Origin: an uncultured Collinsella sp.
Lineage (GTDB): Bacteria > Actinomycetota > Coriobacteriia > Coriobacteriales > Coriobacteriaceae
Direction: 5' to 3'
Assembly (NCBI GenBank): GCA_958405565.1
Contig: CATYEN010000001.1
Span: 65,629-129,628, forward strand
DNA: 64,000 nt
In this document: positions 24,268 to 33,312 of the stretch, one piece after another
How positions within the stretch are numbered: the first letter of the stretch is position 1
Layout of the letters: each line of letters starts with the position of its first letter
Made by a program: the position numbers and the translations under genes
Notes under the pieces: model-generated
What the model saw: the letters and a program-made list of their open reading frames with translations, nothing else
Told to the model about the DNA's origin: nothing
The model's database searches: none

Positions 24268-26925
24268 TTAGGCGCCGAGCGCGGTCTTAGCGGCCGCGAG
24301 GGCATCGGCGATGCCGGCGGCATTCTTGCCACCGGCCTGGGCCATGTTGGGACGGCCGCCACCGCGACCGTCGACCAGGCCCGCGATCTGCTTGATCACG
24401 TTACCGGCGTGGAAACCGGCCTTCACGGCGTCATCGGAGCCGGCGGCGAGCAGGGCCGGTGTGCCCTTCTCAGTCACGCTGGCGACGACACAAGCGACAG
24501 GACCGGCGACCTTCTGGTGCACAGTATCCCAGACGTTTCGCAGGTCGGCAGCCTCAAGGCCCTGGAGCTCAGCGACGACGAGCTTGTAACCGTCGAACTC
24601 GACGGCGCCCTCGATGGCGCCGGAAATGGCATCGGAGGAGCCACCGGTCAGTGCCTTCTTGAGCTTGTTGGAAGTCTCGCGCAGCTCGGCCTGCAGGTTC
24701 TCCACGCGGGCGGGAACCTCATCCACGCGACACTTGAGCGCAGTAGCGGCGGCGTCGACGAGCGCCAGACGGTCGGCCATATAGTCGAGAGCACCCTTAG
24801 AGGTCACGGCCTCAATACGGCGGACGTTGGAGCCCGTAGAGGACTCGGAAATGATCTTGAACAGGCCGATCTCGGCGGTGTTGGCGGCATGGGTGCCACC
24901 GCAGAGCTCACGGGAGAACGGCTGGTCCTCGGCGCCCACGGAGACAACGCGGACGACATCGCCGTACTTCTCACCAAACAGAGCGACAGCGCCGGCAGCC
25001 TTAGCCTCGTCGATGCCCATAACACGGGTCACGACCGGCTTGGAAGCGAAGATTTGCTGGTTGACCAGGTCCTCGACAGCCTGGAGCTGCTCGGAGGACA
25101 GGGCCTCGAAGTGCGTGAAGTCAAAGCGCAGGTGCTCGGGCGTCACCAGCGAGCCAGCCTGGGAGACATGCTCGCCCAGGACCTGCTTAAGCGCGGCGTC
25201 GAGCAGGTGCGTGGCGGTGTGGTTGCGACGCAGGAAGCCACGGCGCTCGGCGTCGAGCGCGGCGGTCACGGTAGCACCGACGGTCAACGTGCCCTCGGCA
25301 ACGTGGGCGACGTGAGCATACAGGCCATTGTGGTTCTTGGTATCGGAAACGGTCAGCGCAACGCCCTCGGCGGAAAGCTCGCCGGCATCGCCCTGCTGGC
25401 CACCCATCTCGGCGTAGAACGGGGTGCGGTCGAGCACGACCTCGACGTCCTCGCCCACGGCAGCGGACTCGACGGACTCGCCATTGCGAACGATGGCGAC
25501 AACCTTGGCGCTCTCGATGACGTCGTTGTCATAGCCGTCGAACTCGGTCGCGGCAACCTTGTCGGAAAGCTCGACCCACACGTCGTTGAAGCTGCCCCAA
25601 GCATCGCCCTTGGCGTTGGCGCGAGCGCGGGCCTTCTGGTCCTCCATGCAAGCGGTGAAGCCGTCCATATCGACGTCGTGGCCAGCGGCGCCGGCGATCT
25701 CGACGGTCAGGTCGATGGGGAAACCAAAGGTGTCGTGCAGCTTAAAGGCAACGTCGCCCGGAAGGACAGTACCCTCGGCAAGCGCGGCCAGGGCCTCGTC
25801 CAGGTAGACGCGACCGTTGTCGAGCGTCGTGGAGAAACGCTCCTCCTCGGAAGCGACGATACCCTTAACGAGCGCGACGTTCTTGAGCAGCTCGGGATAG
25901 GCCTCGCCCATCTGGGCGTTGACCTCGTCAATGAACTTGGTCAGGAAGGCGCCCTCGATGCCCAGCAGGCGACCGTGGAACACGGCGCGGCGGAGCAGGC
26001 GGCGAAGGACGTACTCGCGACCCTCGTTACCGGGGAGAATGCCGTCCGAGATCATAAAATCGACGGCACGAGAGTGATCCGCGATGATGCGCAGGGAGCG
26101 GCTGGCACCGGAGTAATCGTCGGCGTCATAGGTCTTGCCGCTGATCTTCTCGCCCAGCTTGATGAGGTGCTGCATCAGATCGCCGTCGTAATTAGCGGTC
26201 TTGTGCTGCATGATGGCGGCCATGCGCTCCAGACCCATGCCCGTATCGAGGTTGCGGTGCGGCAGCTCCGGCATGGAGCCGTCCTCCTGGCGGTCGTACT
26301 GGGTAAAGACGAGATTCCAGAACTCCAGGAAGCGGTCGCAGTCGCAGCCGGGCTTGCAGTCGGGGCTGCCGCAGCCGACCTCCTCGCCCATGTCAAAGTA
26401 GATCTCGGAGCACGGACCGCAGGGGCCGGTGGGGCCAGCGGCCCAGAAGTTGTCGTCCTCGCCCAGGCGGGAGATGTGATCCTCGGCAACGCCCAGGGAG
26501 CGCCACACGTCATGGGTCTCGTCGTCCTCGGTAAAGACGGTAAAGTACAGGCGATCGAGCGGCAGCTTGAACTCCTTGGTAATGAGCTCAAAGGCCCAAG
26601 CGCAGGCCTGCTGCTTGGAGACGCCACCAAAGGAGAAGTCGCCGAGCATCTCAAAGAAGGACAGGTGACGGCCGTCCTCGCCGATGCAATCGATGTCGTT
26701 GGTGCGGACGCACTTCTGGCAAGAGATTGCGCCGATCTCCTTCATGGTCTTCTTGCCCTGGTAATACTCCTTAAACTGGTTCATGCCGGCGTTGGCAAGC
26801 AGCAGCGAAGGATCGTCGGGGACGAGGGACGAAGAAGGATAGAGCTTAAGACCGCGCTCCTCAAAGAAGTTGAGGAACTTAGAGCGAATCTCAGCCGTAG
26901 TCATTGACGGGTAGTCAGCACTCAT
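24268..26925 (-). CDS. alaS: Alanyl-tRNA synthetase
   Basis: This 885-residue class II synthetase charges tRNA-Ala. Motif 1 is near LLLANAGMNQFKEYY, with the editing-domain zinc residues HTATHLL and CGGTHAANTAE, and a C-terminal DHHA1-like C-Ala domain (GGRPNMAQAGGK). Two clustered Cys groups (CGSPDCKPGCDCD) in the catalytic part are characteristic. The start at 26925 has GAGGAG upstream; an ATG at 26904 is a weaker alternative. It is the first gene of the alaS-ruvX-mltG-yqeG-aroK-aroB-like operon; no T-box precedes it. Confidence 0.97.
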   Translation of the reverse strand: MSADYPSMTTAEIRSKFLNFFEERGLKLYPSSSLVPDDPSLLLANAGMNQFKEYYQGKKTMKEIGAISCQKCVRTNDIDCIGEDGRHLSFFEMLGDFSFGGVSKQQACAWAFELITKEFKLPLDRLYFTVFTEDDETHDVWRSLGVAEDHISRLGEDDNFWAAGPTGPCGPCSEIYFDMGEEVGCGSPDCKPGCDCDRFLEFWNLVFTQYDRQEDGSMPELPHRNLDTGMGLERMAAIMQHKTANYDGDLMQHLIKLGEKISGKTYDADDYSGASRSLRIIADHSRAVDFMISDGILPGNEGREYVLRRLLRRAVFHGRLLGIEGAFLTKFIDEVNAQMGEAYPELLKNVALVKGIVASEEERFSTTLDNGRVYLDEALAALAEGTVLPGDVAFKLHDTFGFPIDLTVEIAGAAGHDVDMDGFTACMEDQKARARANAKGDAWGSFNDVWVELSDKVAATEFDGYDNDVIESAKVVAIVRNGESVESAAVGEDVEVVLDRTPFYAEMGGQQGDAGELSAEGVALTVSDTKNHNGLYAHVAHVAEGTLTVGATVTAALDAERRGFLRRNHTATHLLDAALKQVLGEHVSQAGSLVTPEHLRFDFTHFEALSSEQLQAVEDLVNQQIFASKPVVTRVMGIDEAKAAGAVALFGEKYGDVVRVVSVGAEDQPFSRELCGGTHAANTAEIGLFKIISESSTGSNVRRIEAVTSKGALDYMADRLALVDAAATALKCRVDEVPARVENLQAELRETSNKLKKALTGGSSDAISGAIEGAVEFDGYKLVVAELQGLEAADLRNVWDTVHQKVAGPVACVVASVTEKGTPALLAAGSDDAVKAGFHAGNVIKQIAGLVDGRGGGRPNMAQAGGKNAAGIADALAAAKTALGA

Positions 26926-26971
26926 AGAGGGAATCTCCTCGGTTTCACATCGAAACAGTTCAAACGTAACG

Positions 26972-26999
26972 ATATTACCATCCCACCGCGCCTGTGCAA
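26972..26999 (-). promoter_or_regulatory. Promoter of the alaS operon
   Basis: Minus-strand -35 TTGCAC (26994-26999), 16-bp spacer, -10 TAATAT (26972-26977), 47 bp before the alaS start. The -35 overlaps the T run of the terminator at 26998-27027. Confidence 0.65.
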
Positions 27000-27027
27000 A
27001 AAAGAGGGCCGCCAAACAGCGACCCTC
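26998..27027 (-). terminator. Terminator upstream of alaS
   Basis: GAGGGTCGC pairs with GCGGCCCTC across a 6-base loop and is followed by six T on the minus strand. It would stop minus-strand transcripts coming from the stress-sigma operon, which would therefore run antisense to the small gene at 27120-27359. Confidence 0.8.
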
Positions 27028-27064
27028 CAGCGAAAGTGCACGTTATTTAGTACTGTGCGATCCT

Positions 27065-27093
27065 TTGAAAAAGGACTGCTGTAGAATTACATA
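27065..27093 (+). promoter_or_regulatory. Promoter of the small membrane-protein gene
   Basis: -35 TTGAAA (27065-27070), 17-bp spacer, -10 TACATA (27088-27093), 27 bp before the start codon. Confidence 0.55.
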
Positions 27094-27119
27094 TAAGAGT
27101 CACCCGGAAGGAGCGATCG

Positions 27120-27359
27120 ATGAAAAGCAAACGATTTTTCCTCAATGCACTTCTGTTAGCGGCACTTTTAACGCTTTTGGCTTTCACCTGCTGGTACGCA
27201 AACCAACCAGCATTTGGCTACGTGTTGTATGCAGTAATGTCCGGCGATAAGGCTTATTACACTCTACGCGCAATTGACATTCTCTTTTTCTATGTTGCCG
27301 GCCCCTTATCAATCGCTTTGCTCGCGTTTCTTGTCATTTTCAACTTCAAGAAACGTTAA
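27120..27359 (+). CDS. Small two-helix membrane protein, unknown
   Basis: This 79-residue protein was not recognised. It has a basic N-terminus (MKSKR), a hydrophobic helix at about 7-25, a short external loop containing SGDKAYYT, a second helix at about 52-73 and a basic end (FKKR). Both ends should face the cytoplasm. A strong site GGAAGGAG six bases before the ATG and a promoter upstream support a real gene. Its base composition is clearly more AT-rich than its neighbours. It is convergent with the AI-2E-type exporter gene, with only six bases between the stops. Confidence 0.75.
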   Translation: MKSKRFFLNALLLAALLTLLAFTCWYANQPAFGYVLYAVMSGDKAYYTLRAIDILFFYVAGPLSIALLAFLVIFNFKKR

Positions 27360-27365
27360 TAGGAC

Positions 27366-28778
27366 CTATTTAGAATCCGAGTCGTCCATGGAGCCGTCGA
27401 TGCCGGTTTTGGTATCGTCGTCCGTGTTGGAGTCATCGTCCTTGGCAAAGGGGTTCTTGAAGAAGCCCGTGGCATCGGGCTGCAGACCAGAGAGCTTAAT
27501 CCAGGGATTATCGAGCTCGGGCTTGGGCATGGCCTTGGCCTCGGGCGCAGTCTCGTTGCCGATGAGTTCGGACTCGTAGATGAAGGTGTCGTCGCCGAGC
27601 GCGTCGTAGGCGGCGACCGGGTTGCCATCGGCATCGCGGTACGGTGTGCCCTTAAACACGGCGCCGTCATAGGCCACAAGCTGACGGCCGGTCTCATTCT
27701 CGAAGTAGTACACGAAGATGCCCTTGAGGGCCGCACAAAGCGGGATGGCAATAATCATGCCGATGGGGCCCATGAGCGCCGAGCCAATAACGAGCGCCGT
27801 GAGGCTCATGATGGGATGCACCTGCACCGAGCTCTGCATGACCTTAGGCGAAATCACGTTATCGGTGACGTTTTGCGCGACCATCGTCACGATGAGCGTC
27901 CATAACGCCAACATGGGGCTGAACATGAAACCGAGCACTGTGGCGATTGCTGCGCTCACCCATGGACCGACGACCGGAACCAAATGCATGATGCCGGTAA
28001 AGATAGCCATGAGCGCCGCATACGGATGGCCGATGATCATAAAACCGATAAAGGCAAGGAAACCACCGCAGATGGACGTCACGACCATACCGCGCATGTA
28101 GCCGCCGACAGAGCGAGAAAGGATGGCGACCATAAAGCGGTACGAGGTCTCCTTCTCCTGACCGATGATGGTGCAAACCTCGTGGTGCATGCGAGGGTAG
28201 TCGCAGGCCATCCAGTACGCGAGCACCAGACCCAGGAAGATCACGAACAGCTGCGAGGCCGTATTGGTGATGAGCGGGAACACACCGCGGCCAAGCTCGG
28301 CAGCGATCTGAGACACGTACTTCGATGCCACGGTGACAAGCGACGAAAGATTATCGTCCAAATACTCCTTGAGCGGCGTGTTGTTGAGCGTCTTGGCATG
28401 CGAGATCATCTCATTGAGATCGCCGCCCGCAACACGAAGCTGCTCGGGCAGGCGGCTCAGGACTTCCATGATCTGACCAAAAAGAATCGGCGACAAGATG
28501 CAAACGACGCCGACGAGCACGGCAACGACGACAATAAGCGCGATAAGCGAACCGATGCCGCGATTCACGCCATGGTGCTCGAGCCAGTTGGTGATCGGGG
28601 ACATCACAAAAGCAATGATGGAGCCGACGGCAAGAAACTCGATAACCGGTGCCAGGATGCCCATAAGGTTAAAGATGACAGCGGCGATGACAATGCAGCC
28701 GACAACAGCCCAAATGCGCAGCGTCAGAATGCGGGTGTCGCGCAGCACGCGATCGGTTTGTTGGGGGTGTTCACTCAT
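27366..28778 (-). CDS. AI-2E transporter family (PerM/YdbI-like) membrane protein
   Basis: This 470-residue polytopic protein of the AI-2E/PerM exporter family has about eight helices, with the family features PITNWLEHHGV, a central periplasmic stretch (VLSRLPEQLR...), GVFPLITNTASQ and the C-terminal IFTGIMHLVPVVGPW and GPIGMIIAIPL. The C-terminus adds about 110 acidic, Asp-rich cytoplasmic residues ending DGSMDDSDSK. Substrates vary across the family (AI-2 and Na+/H+ exchange have been reported). Its ATG overlaps the sigma-factor stop (ATGA), tying it to the stress regulator operon. Confidence 0.85.
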   Translation of the reverse strand: MSEHPQQTDRVLRDTRILTLRIWAVVGCIVIAAVIFNLMGILAPVIEFLAVGSIIAFVMSPITNWLEHHGVNRGIGSLIALIVVVAVLVGVVCILSPILFGQIMEVLSRLPEQLRVAGGDLNEMISHAKTLNNTPLKEYLDDNLSSLVTVASKYVSQIAAELGRGVFPLITNTASQLFVIFLGLVLAYWMACDYPRMHHEVCTIIGQEKETSYRFMVAILSRSVGGYMRGMVVTSICGGFLAFIGFMIIGHPYAALMAIFTGIMHLVPVVGPWVSAAIATVLGFMFSPMLALWTLIVTMVAQNVTDNVISPKVMQSSVQVHPIMSLTALVIGSALMGPIGMIIAIPLCAALKGIFVYYFENETGRQLVAYDGAVFKGTPYRDADGNPVAAYDALGDDTFIYESELIGNETAPEAKAMPKPELDNPWIKLSGLQPDATGFFKNPFAKDDDSNTDDDTKTGIDGSMDDSDSK

Positions 28779-29566
28779 GAACGAATCATCACTCCGTCGG
28801 GGTCGATCTTGTCCTGAATCTTCTTAAGCGTGCGGCGCAGCAGGCGAGAAACCTGGACCTGCGATATACCCAGCTTCTTGGCGATCTCGATCTGGGTCAT
28901 GCCCTTTACAAAGCGCAGCTCGATAACCTCGCGCTCGCGCGGCGAGAAATCACGGATTGCTTCCTCGATCACCAGGCGGTCATCGGTAAAGTCGAGCTCG
29001 TTGTCGTCATCGGCATAGCGGTCGAGAATCGAGGGTGCATCGTCGGAATCGGACGCACCAGGAGCCTCGATGGGCACCGAAGTATAGGCCGAAGACGATT
29101 CCATAGCCTCCAGGACCTCATCGACAGTCACGTCTAGATACTCGGCGATTTCCTCAACCTTGGGCGAGCGCTGCAACTCGTTGGTAAGCTTGTCGGTAGC
29201 CTGGTTAACCTTGGCAGAAAGCTCCTGCAGGCGACGAGGCACGCGCACGCTCCAGCCCTTGTCGCGGAAATGACGCTTGATCTCGCCCAAGATGGTGGGC
29301 GTGGCAAACGTGGTGAACTCGAGTCCGCGCTCAGGGTCAAAGCGGTCGATAGCCTTGAGCAAACCCAGATAGCCGACCTGCATGAGGTCGTCGAGCGGCT
29401 CGCCGCGATTCTTAAATTTGTTGGCAAGAAACCTTACCAGGTTCATATGGGACATGACGAGCTGCTCGCGAGCGTCCGGATCACCGGTCTCTTTATAGCG
29501 ACGAAACAGCTCGCGGGTTTTCTCCTTGTCCCAAGCGGTCTTACCGCTCCGGGAACGTTCGGTCAT
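28775..29566 (-). CDS. SigB/SigF-family RNA polymerase sigma factor
   Basis: This 263-residue sigma factor of the stress/sporulation group has region 2 with DLMQVGYLGLLKAIDRFD and TFATPTILGEIKRHFRDKGW, region 3 with LQELSAKVNQATDKL, and region 4 helix-turn-helix MTQIEIAKKLGISQVQVSRL. It lacks the long region 1.1 of a housekeeping sigma. It is translated from an ATG one base after the stop of the anti-sigma-like gene, the order seen for spoIIAB-sigF and rsbW-sigB. Confidence 0.93.
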   Translation of the reverse strand: MTERSRSGKTAWDKEKTRELFRRYKETGDPDAREQLVMSHMNLVRFLANKFKNRGEPLDDLMQVGYLGLLKAIDRFDPERGLEFTTFATPTILGEIKRHFRDKGWSVRVPRRLQELSAKVNQATDKLTNELQRSPKVEEIAEYLDVTVDEVLEAMESSSAYTSVPIEAPGASDSDDAPSILDRYADDDNELDFTDDRLVIEEAIRDFSPREREVIELRFVKGMTQIEIAKKLGISQVQVSRLLRRTLKKIQDKIDPDGVMIRS

Positions 29567-29567
29567 A

Positions 29568-29945
29568 TTAGATATCCGCCTTGAGGTCGAGGGAAAGCGT
29601 CAGGGGCGCCGAAGTCTTTTCGTAGGAATCGCACACGCTCGCCAAAATGAGCTCGGCATACACGGCAGCCTGGTCATCCTCGTCGACAGCGGCCTGATCG
29701 CCAAAGGTAAAGGTCATGCCAACGTGAGACTCGTCGACATCGAACCTGATCGTAATGTCATCGGAATTAACCGCCGTGCAGCCAAAGATGAAGGCTTCCT
29801 CGGCCGCCATACGAATATCCTCGATGCGATCGACGGACATGGAGCACAGCGCACCAACGTTGGCGGCCGTCATGCGCACCAGGCGCGCCAGACGCGGGTC
29901 CCCGGCAACGGTCAACGTGATGGGGCAGGTTGCTTCGCTACTCAT
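29568..29945 (-). CDS. Anti-sigma factor-like protein with degenerate ATPase motifs
   Basis: This 125-residue protein occupies the RsbW/SpoIIAB position right before the sigma gene and has the same beginning: IRMAAEEAFIFGCTAV (about 44-59) aligns with the N-box helix AVSEACTNAVxHA. The Asn that binds magnesium is not present, and no DxGxG or GLGL box is seen further on, only FGDQAAVDEDD. It may therefore bind its sigma factor without ATP or kinase activity. The start at 29945 overlaps the DUF948 gene by eight bases. Assignment rests mainly on context and this weak alignment. Confidence 0.65.
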   Translation of the reverse strand: MSSEATCPITLTVAGDPRLARLVRMTAANVGALCSMSVDRIEDIRMAAEEAFIFGCTAVNSDDITIRFDVDESHVGMTFTFGDQAAVDEDDQAAVYAELILASVCDSYEKTSAPLTLSLDLKADI

Positions 29946-30528
29946 CGCAGGACTCCTCGGAGGTCTGGGCGGGTGTGTAAGTGTAATAATGAGTCGGCTT
30001 GTCAACAGGCTTCTGGCCATCATCGTCGCCCGTGGCGGCCTCGTCACCGGCTTCGCCAATCAGGACGCGCTCGGTCGGCTGCTCGGCTTCGGCGGTAGCG
30101 GAAAGCTTGCGCTCGGCATCGGCCGCGGGAGCTTTCACCTTGTTAATGAGTTTCTGCACGGCACCTGCCGCAGAATCTGTCACGCTCGATACGGCATTAC
30201 TGGCCTCGGCCATACTGCCCGTGACCTCGGAGATGTCGCGAACGACCGCCTCAACCTCAACGAGGTTGGACGTCAGGGCGTCAACGGCAGTCTTGCTCGA
30301 CTTGAGGAGCGGCTCCATCTGGGCAAGTGCCGGCGTAAGCTCGTCAACGGCGCCATCAAGCTTTGCCACCACGGGCTGCGCCTCGGCAATCGTATTGTTG
30401 AGGTCGGTTACCGTCTTGTCGAGCGAATCGACAACGTTGCGGGTCTTGCGTAGGGTAAGCGCGAGCTCAACGATGGCCCACACGCCGGCAATGGCAAGCA
30501 CCAGCAGGGCGATTTGAATGGGACTCAT
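29938..30528 (-). CDS. DUF948-type membrane-anchored coiled-coil protein
   Basis: This 196-residue protein has a single N-terminal membrane helix (IQIALLVLAIAGVWAIVELAL) followed by a long heptad-rich helical region to about residue 140 and an acidic, low-complexity tail ending YYTYTPAQTSEESCDE. This is the layout of DUF948 proteins such as the B. subtilis general-stress protein YtxG. The start at 30528 has GGGAGG upstream. It heads the four-gene stress-sigma operon. Confidence 0.78.
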   Translation of the reverse strand: MSPIQIALLVLAIAGVWAIVELALTLRKTRNVVDSLDKTVTDLNNTIAEAQPVVAKLDGAVDELTPALAQMEPLLKSSKTAVDALTSNLVEVEAVVRDISEVTGSMAEASNAVSSVTDSAAGAVQKLINKVKAPAADAERKLSATAEAEQPTERVLIGEAGDEAATGDDDGQKPVDKPTHYYTYTPAQTSEESCDE

Positions 30529-30623
30529 ACAAGCCTCCCGGAAGAATCGAAATACAGACGCTGTTTATGGTACCCCAAAGAAGAGGAAAGATTCTAAAAG
30601 GGAATGCGCGAAGTGCCAACGAC

Positions 30624-31979
30624 CTACTTCGGAGCATTGCCGCTACGGTCGCGCTCACTTTGCTCCACACGCCATTCTTCCCAACCGCGGCCGGCAGGCT
30701 GCCAAAAGGCACCACGCTCCAGACCTTCGGGCAAATAGCGCTGGTCGACCCAACCTTCGGGATAATCATGTGGGTACTTGTATACACCGTACTCGTCGCT
30801 GCCGGGACGGTGACGATCGCGAAGATAGCTGGGCACCTCACGAAGGCCACTGCTATGGATATCGGCCAGCGCCGCATCGATCGAAGCCTCACACGCGTTG
30901 GATTTAGGCGCCAAGCACACATAGAGTGCAGCCTGAGCCAGGTTAATGCGGCACTCGGGATAGCCAATGACCTCGGCAGACTTAAACGCGGCTTGCGCCA
31001 CCAAAAGTGCCTGCGGATCGGCATTGCCAACATCCTCAGAAGCCTGAATCATAATGCGGCGGGCGATAAACTTAGGATCCTCCCCCGCGTCGATCATGCG
31101 CGCGAGCCAATAGATCGTGGCATCGGGGTCGCTGCCGCGCATGGACTTGATGAACGCACTGATAATGTCATAGTGCATGTCACCGTTTTTGTCATACGAA
31201 AAACCGCGGCGCGGGTTAGCAATCTTCACGTCATCGACGGTGATGGGATAACGTTCCCCTGCCGCCGGAGCCGGCGTCCCCTCAGTATCGGGACGCGTAA
31301 CGGCAATCTCACTCGCTAGCTCGAGCGTCGTGAGCGCGGAGCGAGCGTCGCCCGCAGCCAGCGTGCAGATGGTCTTAACCGTATCCTCATCGGCCGAGAA
31401 CTTACCACCCAAACCCTGCGGTGCCTCAAGCGCACGCGCAATAAGCGTGGCGATATCCTCGTCTTTGAGGTGCTCAAGCTCCACCACGCGACCACGCGAG
31501 AGCAATGCAGAGTTGACCTCAAAGTACGGATTCTCCGTCGTAGCGCCAATCATAATGACGGTACGGTTCTCGACCGCATGCAACAGGGCGTCCTGCTGCG
31601 ACTTGGAAAAGCGGTGAATCTCATCGATAAACAGAATGGTGCGGCGGTCATAGGTATTCAGGCGCGTCTTGGCCTCGTCAATCACGCGGCGCAAGTCCTT
31701 CACGGTGCCCGTCACGGCGCTGACCTCGACAAACTCGCTCTTGGTATGGTTGGCGATAATGTGGGCCAGCGTCGTCTTGCCCGTACCGGCCGGCCCGTAC
31801 AGAATCACGCTCGACAGCACGTCGTGCTCAATCGCGGCACGCAGCCATGAGCCCTTACCGACGGCCTTTTGCTGGCCCACGTACTCATCAAGCGTGTTGG
31901 GGCGCATGCGCACCGCAAGCGGCGCATTCTGAAAGGAACGCTCGCGCGTCGAAGCAGAAAAAAGGTCGTCCATAGCCAT
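30624..31979 (-). CDS. rarA: Replication-associated recombination ATPase RarA/MgsA
   Basis: This 451-residue AAA+ ATPase related to clamp loaders acts at stalled replication forks. It shows LAVRMRPNTLDEYVGQ, Walker A YGPAGTGKTT (61-70), Walker B ILFIDEIHRF, sensor 1 GATTENPYFEV and the C-terminal tetramerisation domain (DPDATIYWLARM, RIMIQASEDVGNADP). Three ATGs/TTG lie close together; 31979 was chosen but no strong ribosome site decides. It follows the dGTPase-like gene. Confidence 0.93.
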   Translation of the reverse strand: MAMDDLFSASTRERSFQNAPLAVRMRPNTLDEYVGQQKAVGKGSWLRAAIEHDVLSSVILYGPAGTGKTTLAHIIANHTKSEFVEVSAVTGTVKDLRRVIDEAKTRLNTYDRRTILFIDEIHRFSKSQQDALLHAVENRTVIMIGATTENPYFEVNSALLSRGRVVELEHLKDEDIATLIARALEAPQGLGGKFSADEDTVKTICTLAAGDARSALTTLELASEIAVTRPDTEGTPAPAAGERYPITVDDVKIANPRRGFSYDKNGDMHYDIISAFIKSMRGSDPDATIYWLARMIDAGEDPKFIARRIMIQASEDVGNADPQALLVAQAAFKSAEVIGYPECRINLAQAALYVCLAPKSNACEASIDAALADIHSSGLREVPSYLRDRHRPGSDEYGVYKYPHDYPEGWVDQRYLPEGLERGAFWQPAGRGWEEWRVEQSERDRSGNAPK

Positions 31980-32033
31980 CCCGTGCATCAATCAAAATCG
32001 TTTTCCACGAATAGTATACCGAATAAATACGAA

Positions 32034-33281
32034 CTACCGTTCGTTAATATAAGTACGGTGCGGAAACTTTAGACCCGGGAACAACTTACTCGTCAGCTCG
32101 CAGAAATAGCCATCCGTCATGCTCGCAATGTAATCCACCACGGCTTGGTCCTTATCGTCCTGCCATGCATAGGTACGGTCGTAGTAGGAAAGCTGCTGCT
32201 CAATGCGCGAAATGTGGTGCTTAAATATGTAGGAGGACTCGTCGCCTTCGTTTATATCCTGCAGGCAACGGTCGTAGAGCTTTTCGAAAGCCTCGCGCAG
32301 CTCCGCCTCGGAATCGCCCTCGATACCGCCCTTGCTGTAGATCTTCTCGTAGTTCTCGCGCTTGGCCCGGCGGATCTCCTCAAACAGGTCCTCGCTCATC
32401 TCGATACGCGGATTGCCGTAGCTATGTTCAACGATATCGATGGAAGCGTGCATGAGGATCCAGCTGTTATAGGCGCCGCCCCGACCATCGTCAAAAGCGT
32501 CGGGAGACAGCAGGCCAGCCGCAATGGCGTCCTGACGATCGCGACCGACGTAGGCAAGGATATCCGAGATACGCACCACGCAGCCCTCGAGCGTCATGGG
32601 ACGCAGGTGCTCAATCGCGCTATAGCCTGAGGCAATGCATTCCTCGACGGTTCGGTCGAACTGGTCAAAGGAACCCATGTCCGAAAGCTCAAAAACACGC
32701 TGTTCGTACTCGCCGTTGTGGCATAGCACGCCATCGAGTGTCTGAAGCGACACGTTGCGGCCATACAGGGCGTCGAGTACGCGGACCGACTGCACGTTAT
32801 GGAAAAAATAGCGACCCGTGCGCTCGTGATAGATATCGTTGAGAAAACGCTCACCGGCATGGCCGAAAGGCGTGTGGCCCAAGTCGTGGCCTAAGCCAAT
32901 TGCCTCGATTAGATCGCAGTTGAGCCCAAGAGCGCGGCCGATATCGAGTGCGATGCGCGATACAAGCTGCACGTGCAAGCCGCGGCGCGACAGATCATCA
33001 TTGCTACGGAAGCTAAAGACCTGCGTTTTACCAGCATATCGGGCATACGCGGGCAGGTGGAGAATCTTTTCGGCATCGCGCATAAATGCCGGACGCATGA
33101 GCGTGCCCTCGTCTGCGGCCCGATCAACGCGACGGATGACCTGGTCATCGTCGCAACGGTACGGGTTGACATAGCCCGAAGCACGATCGGCGGAAATGCG
33201 CTCGACAAGTTCGGGCGACAACGCCGAGGGAATACGATCCATGCGCGCCTTAATGACGGCCGTTTCTTGATTAGTTGCCAT
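32034..33281 (-). CDS. dGTPase-like HD-domain deoxynucleotide triphosphohydrolase
   Basis: This 415-residue metal-dependent phosphohydrolase is related to Dgt, which splits dNTPs into nucleoside and tripolyphosphate. It has the metal motif GLGHDLGHTPFGHAGE, an upstream conserved H in LVSRIALDIGRAL, and the downstream VVRISDILAYVGRD with Asp ligand. The start at 33281 (MATNQ) has AAGGAG at good spacing. It lies 31 bp after a prepilin peptidase gene and 54 bp before rarA, suggesting a mixed operon. Precise nucleotide preference is unknown. Confidence 0.88.
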   Translation of the reverse strand: MATNQETAVIKARMDRIPSALSPELVERISADRASGYVNPYRCDDDQVIRRVDRAADEGTLMRPAFMRDAEKILHLPAYARYAGKTQVFSFRSNDDLSRRGLHVQLVSRIALDIGRALGLNCDLIEAIGLGHDLGHTPFGHAGERFLNDIYHERTGRYFFHNVQSVRVLDALYGRNVSLQTLDGVLCHNGEYEQRVFELSDMGSFDQFDRTVEECIASGYSAIEHLRPMTLEGCVVRISDILAYVGRDRQDAIAAGLLSPDAFDDGRGGAYNSWILMHASIDIVEHSYGNPRIEMSEDLFEEIRRAKRENYEKIYSKGGIEGDSEAELREAFEKLYDRCLQDINEGDESSYIFKHHISRIEQQLSYYDRTYAWQDDKDQAVVDYIASMTDGYFCELTSKLFPGLKFPHRTYINER

Positions 33282-33312
33282 GGCATGCTCCTTAAGAAGG
33301 ATGCGCAATCGG

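Noticed and set aside
24409..26907. Open frame of about 830 codons opposite alaS
   Set aside because: It is an antisense shadow with no motif; alaS is unambiguous.
26926..27119. Possible T-box in front of alaS
   Set aside because: The promoter at 26972-26999 leaves a leader of only about 40 nt, and no T-box sequence is present.
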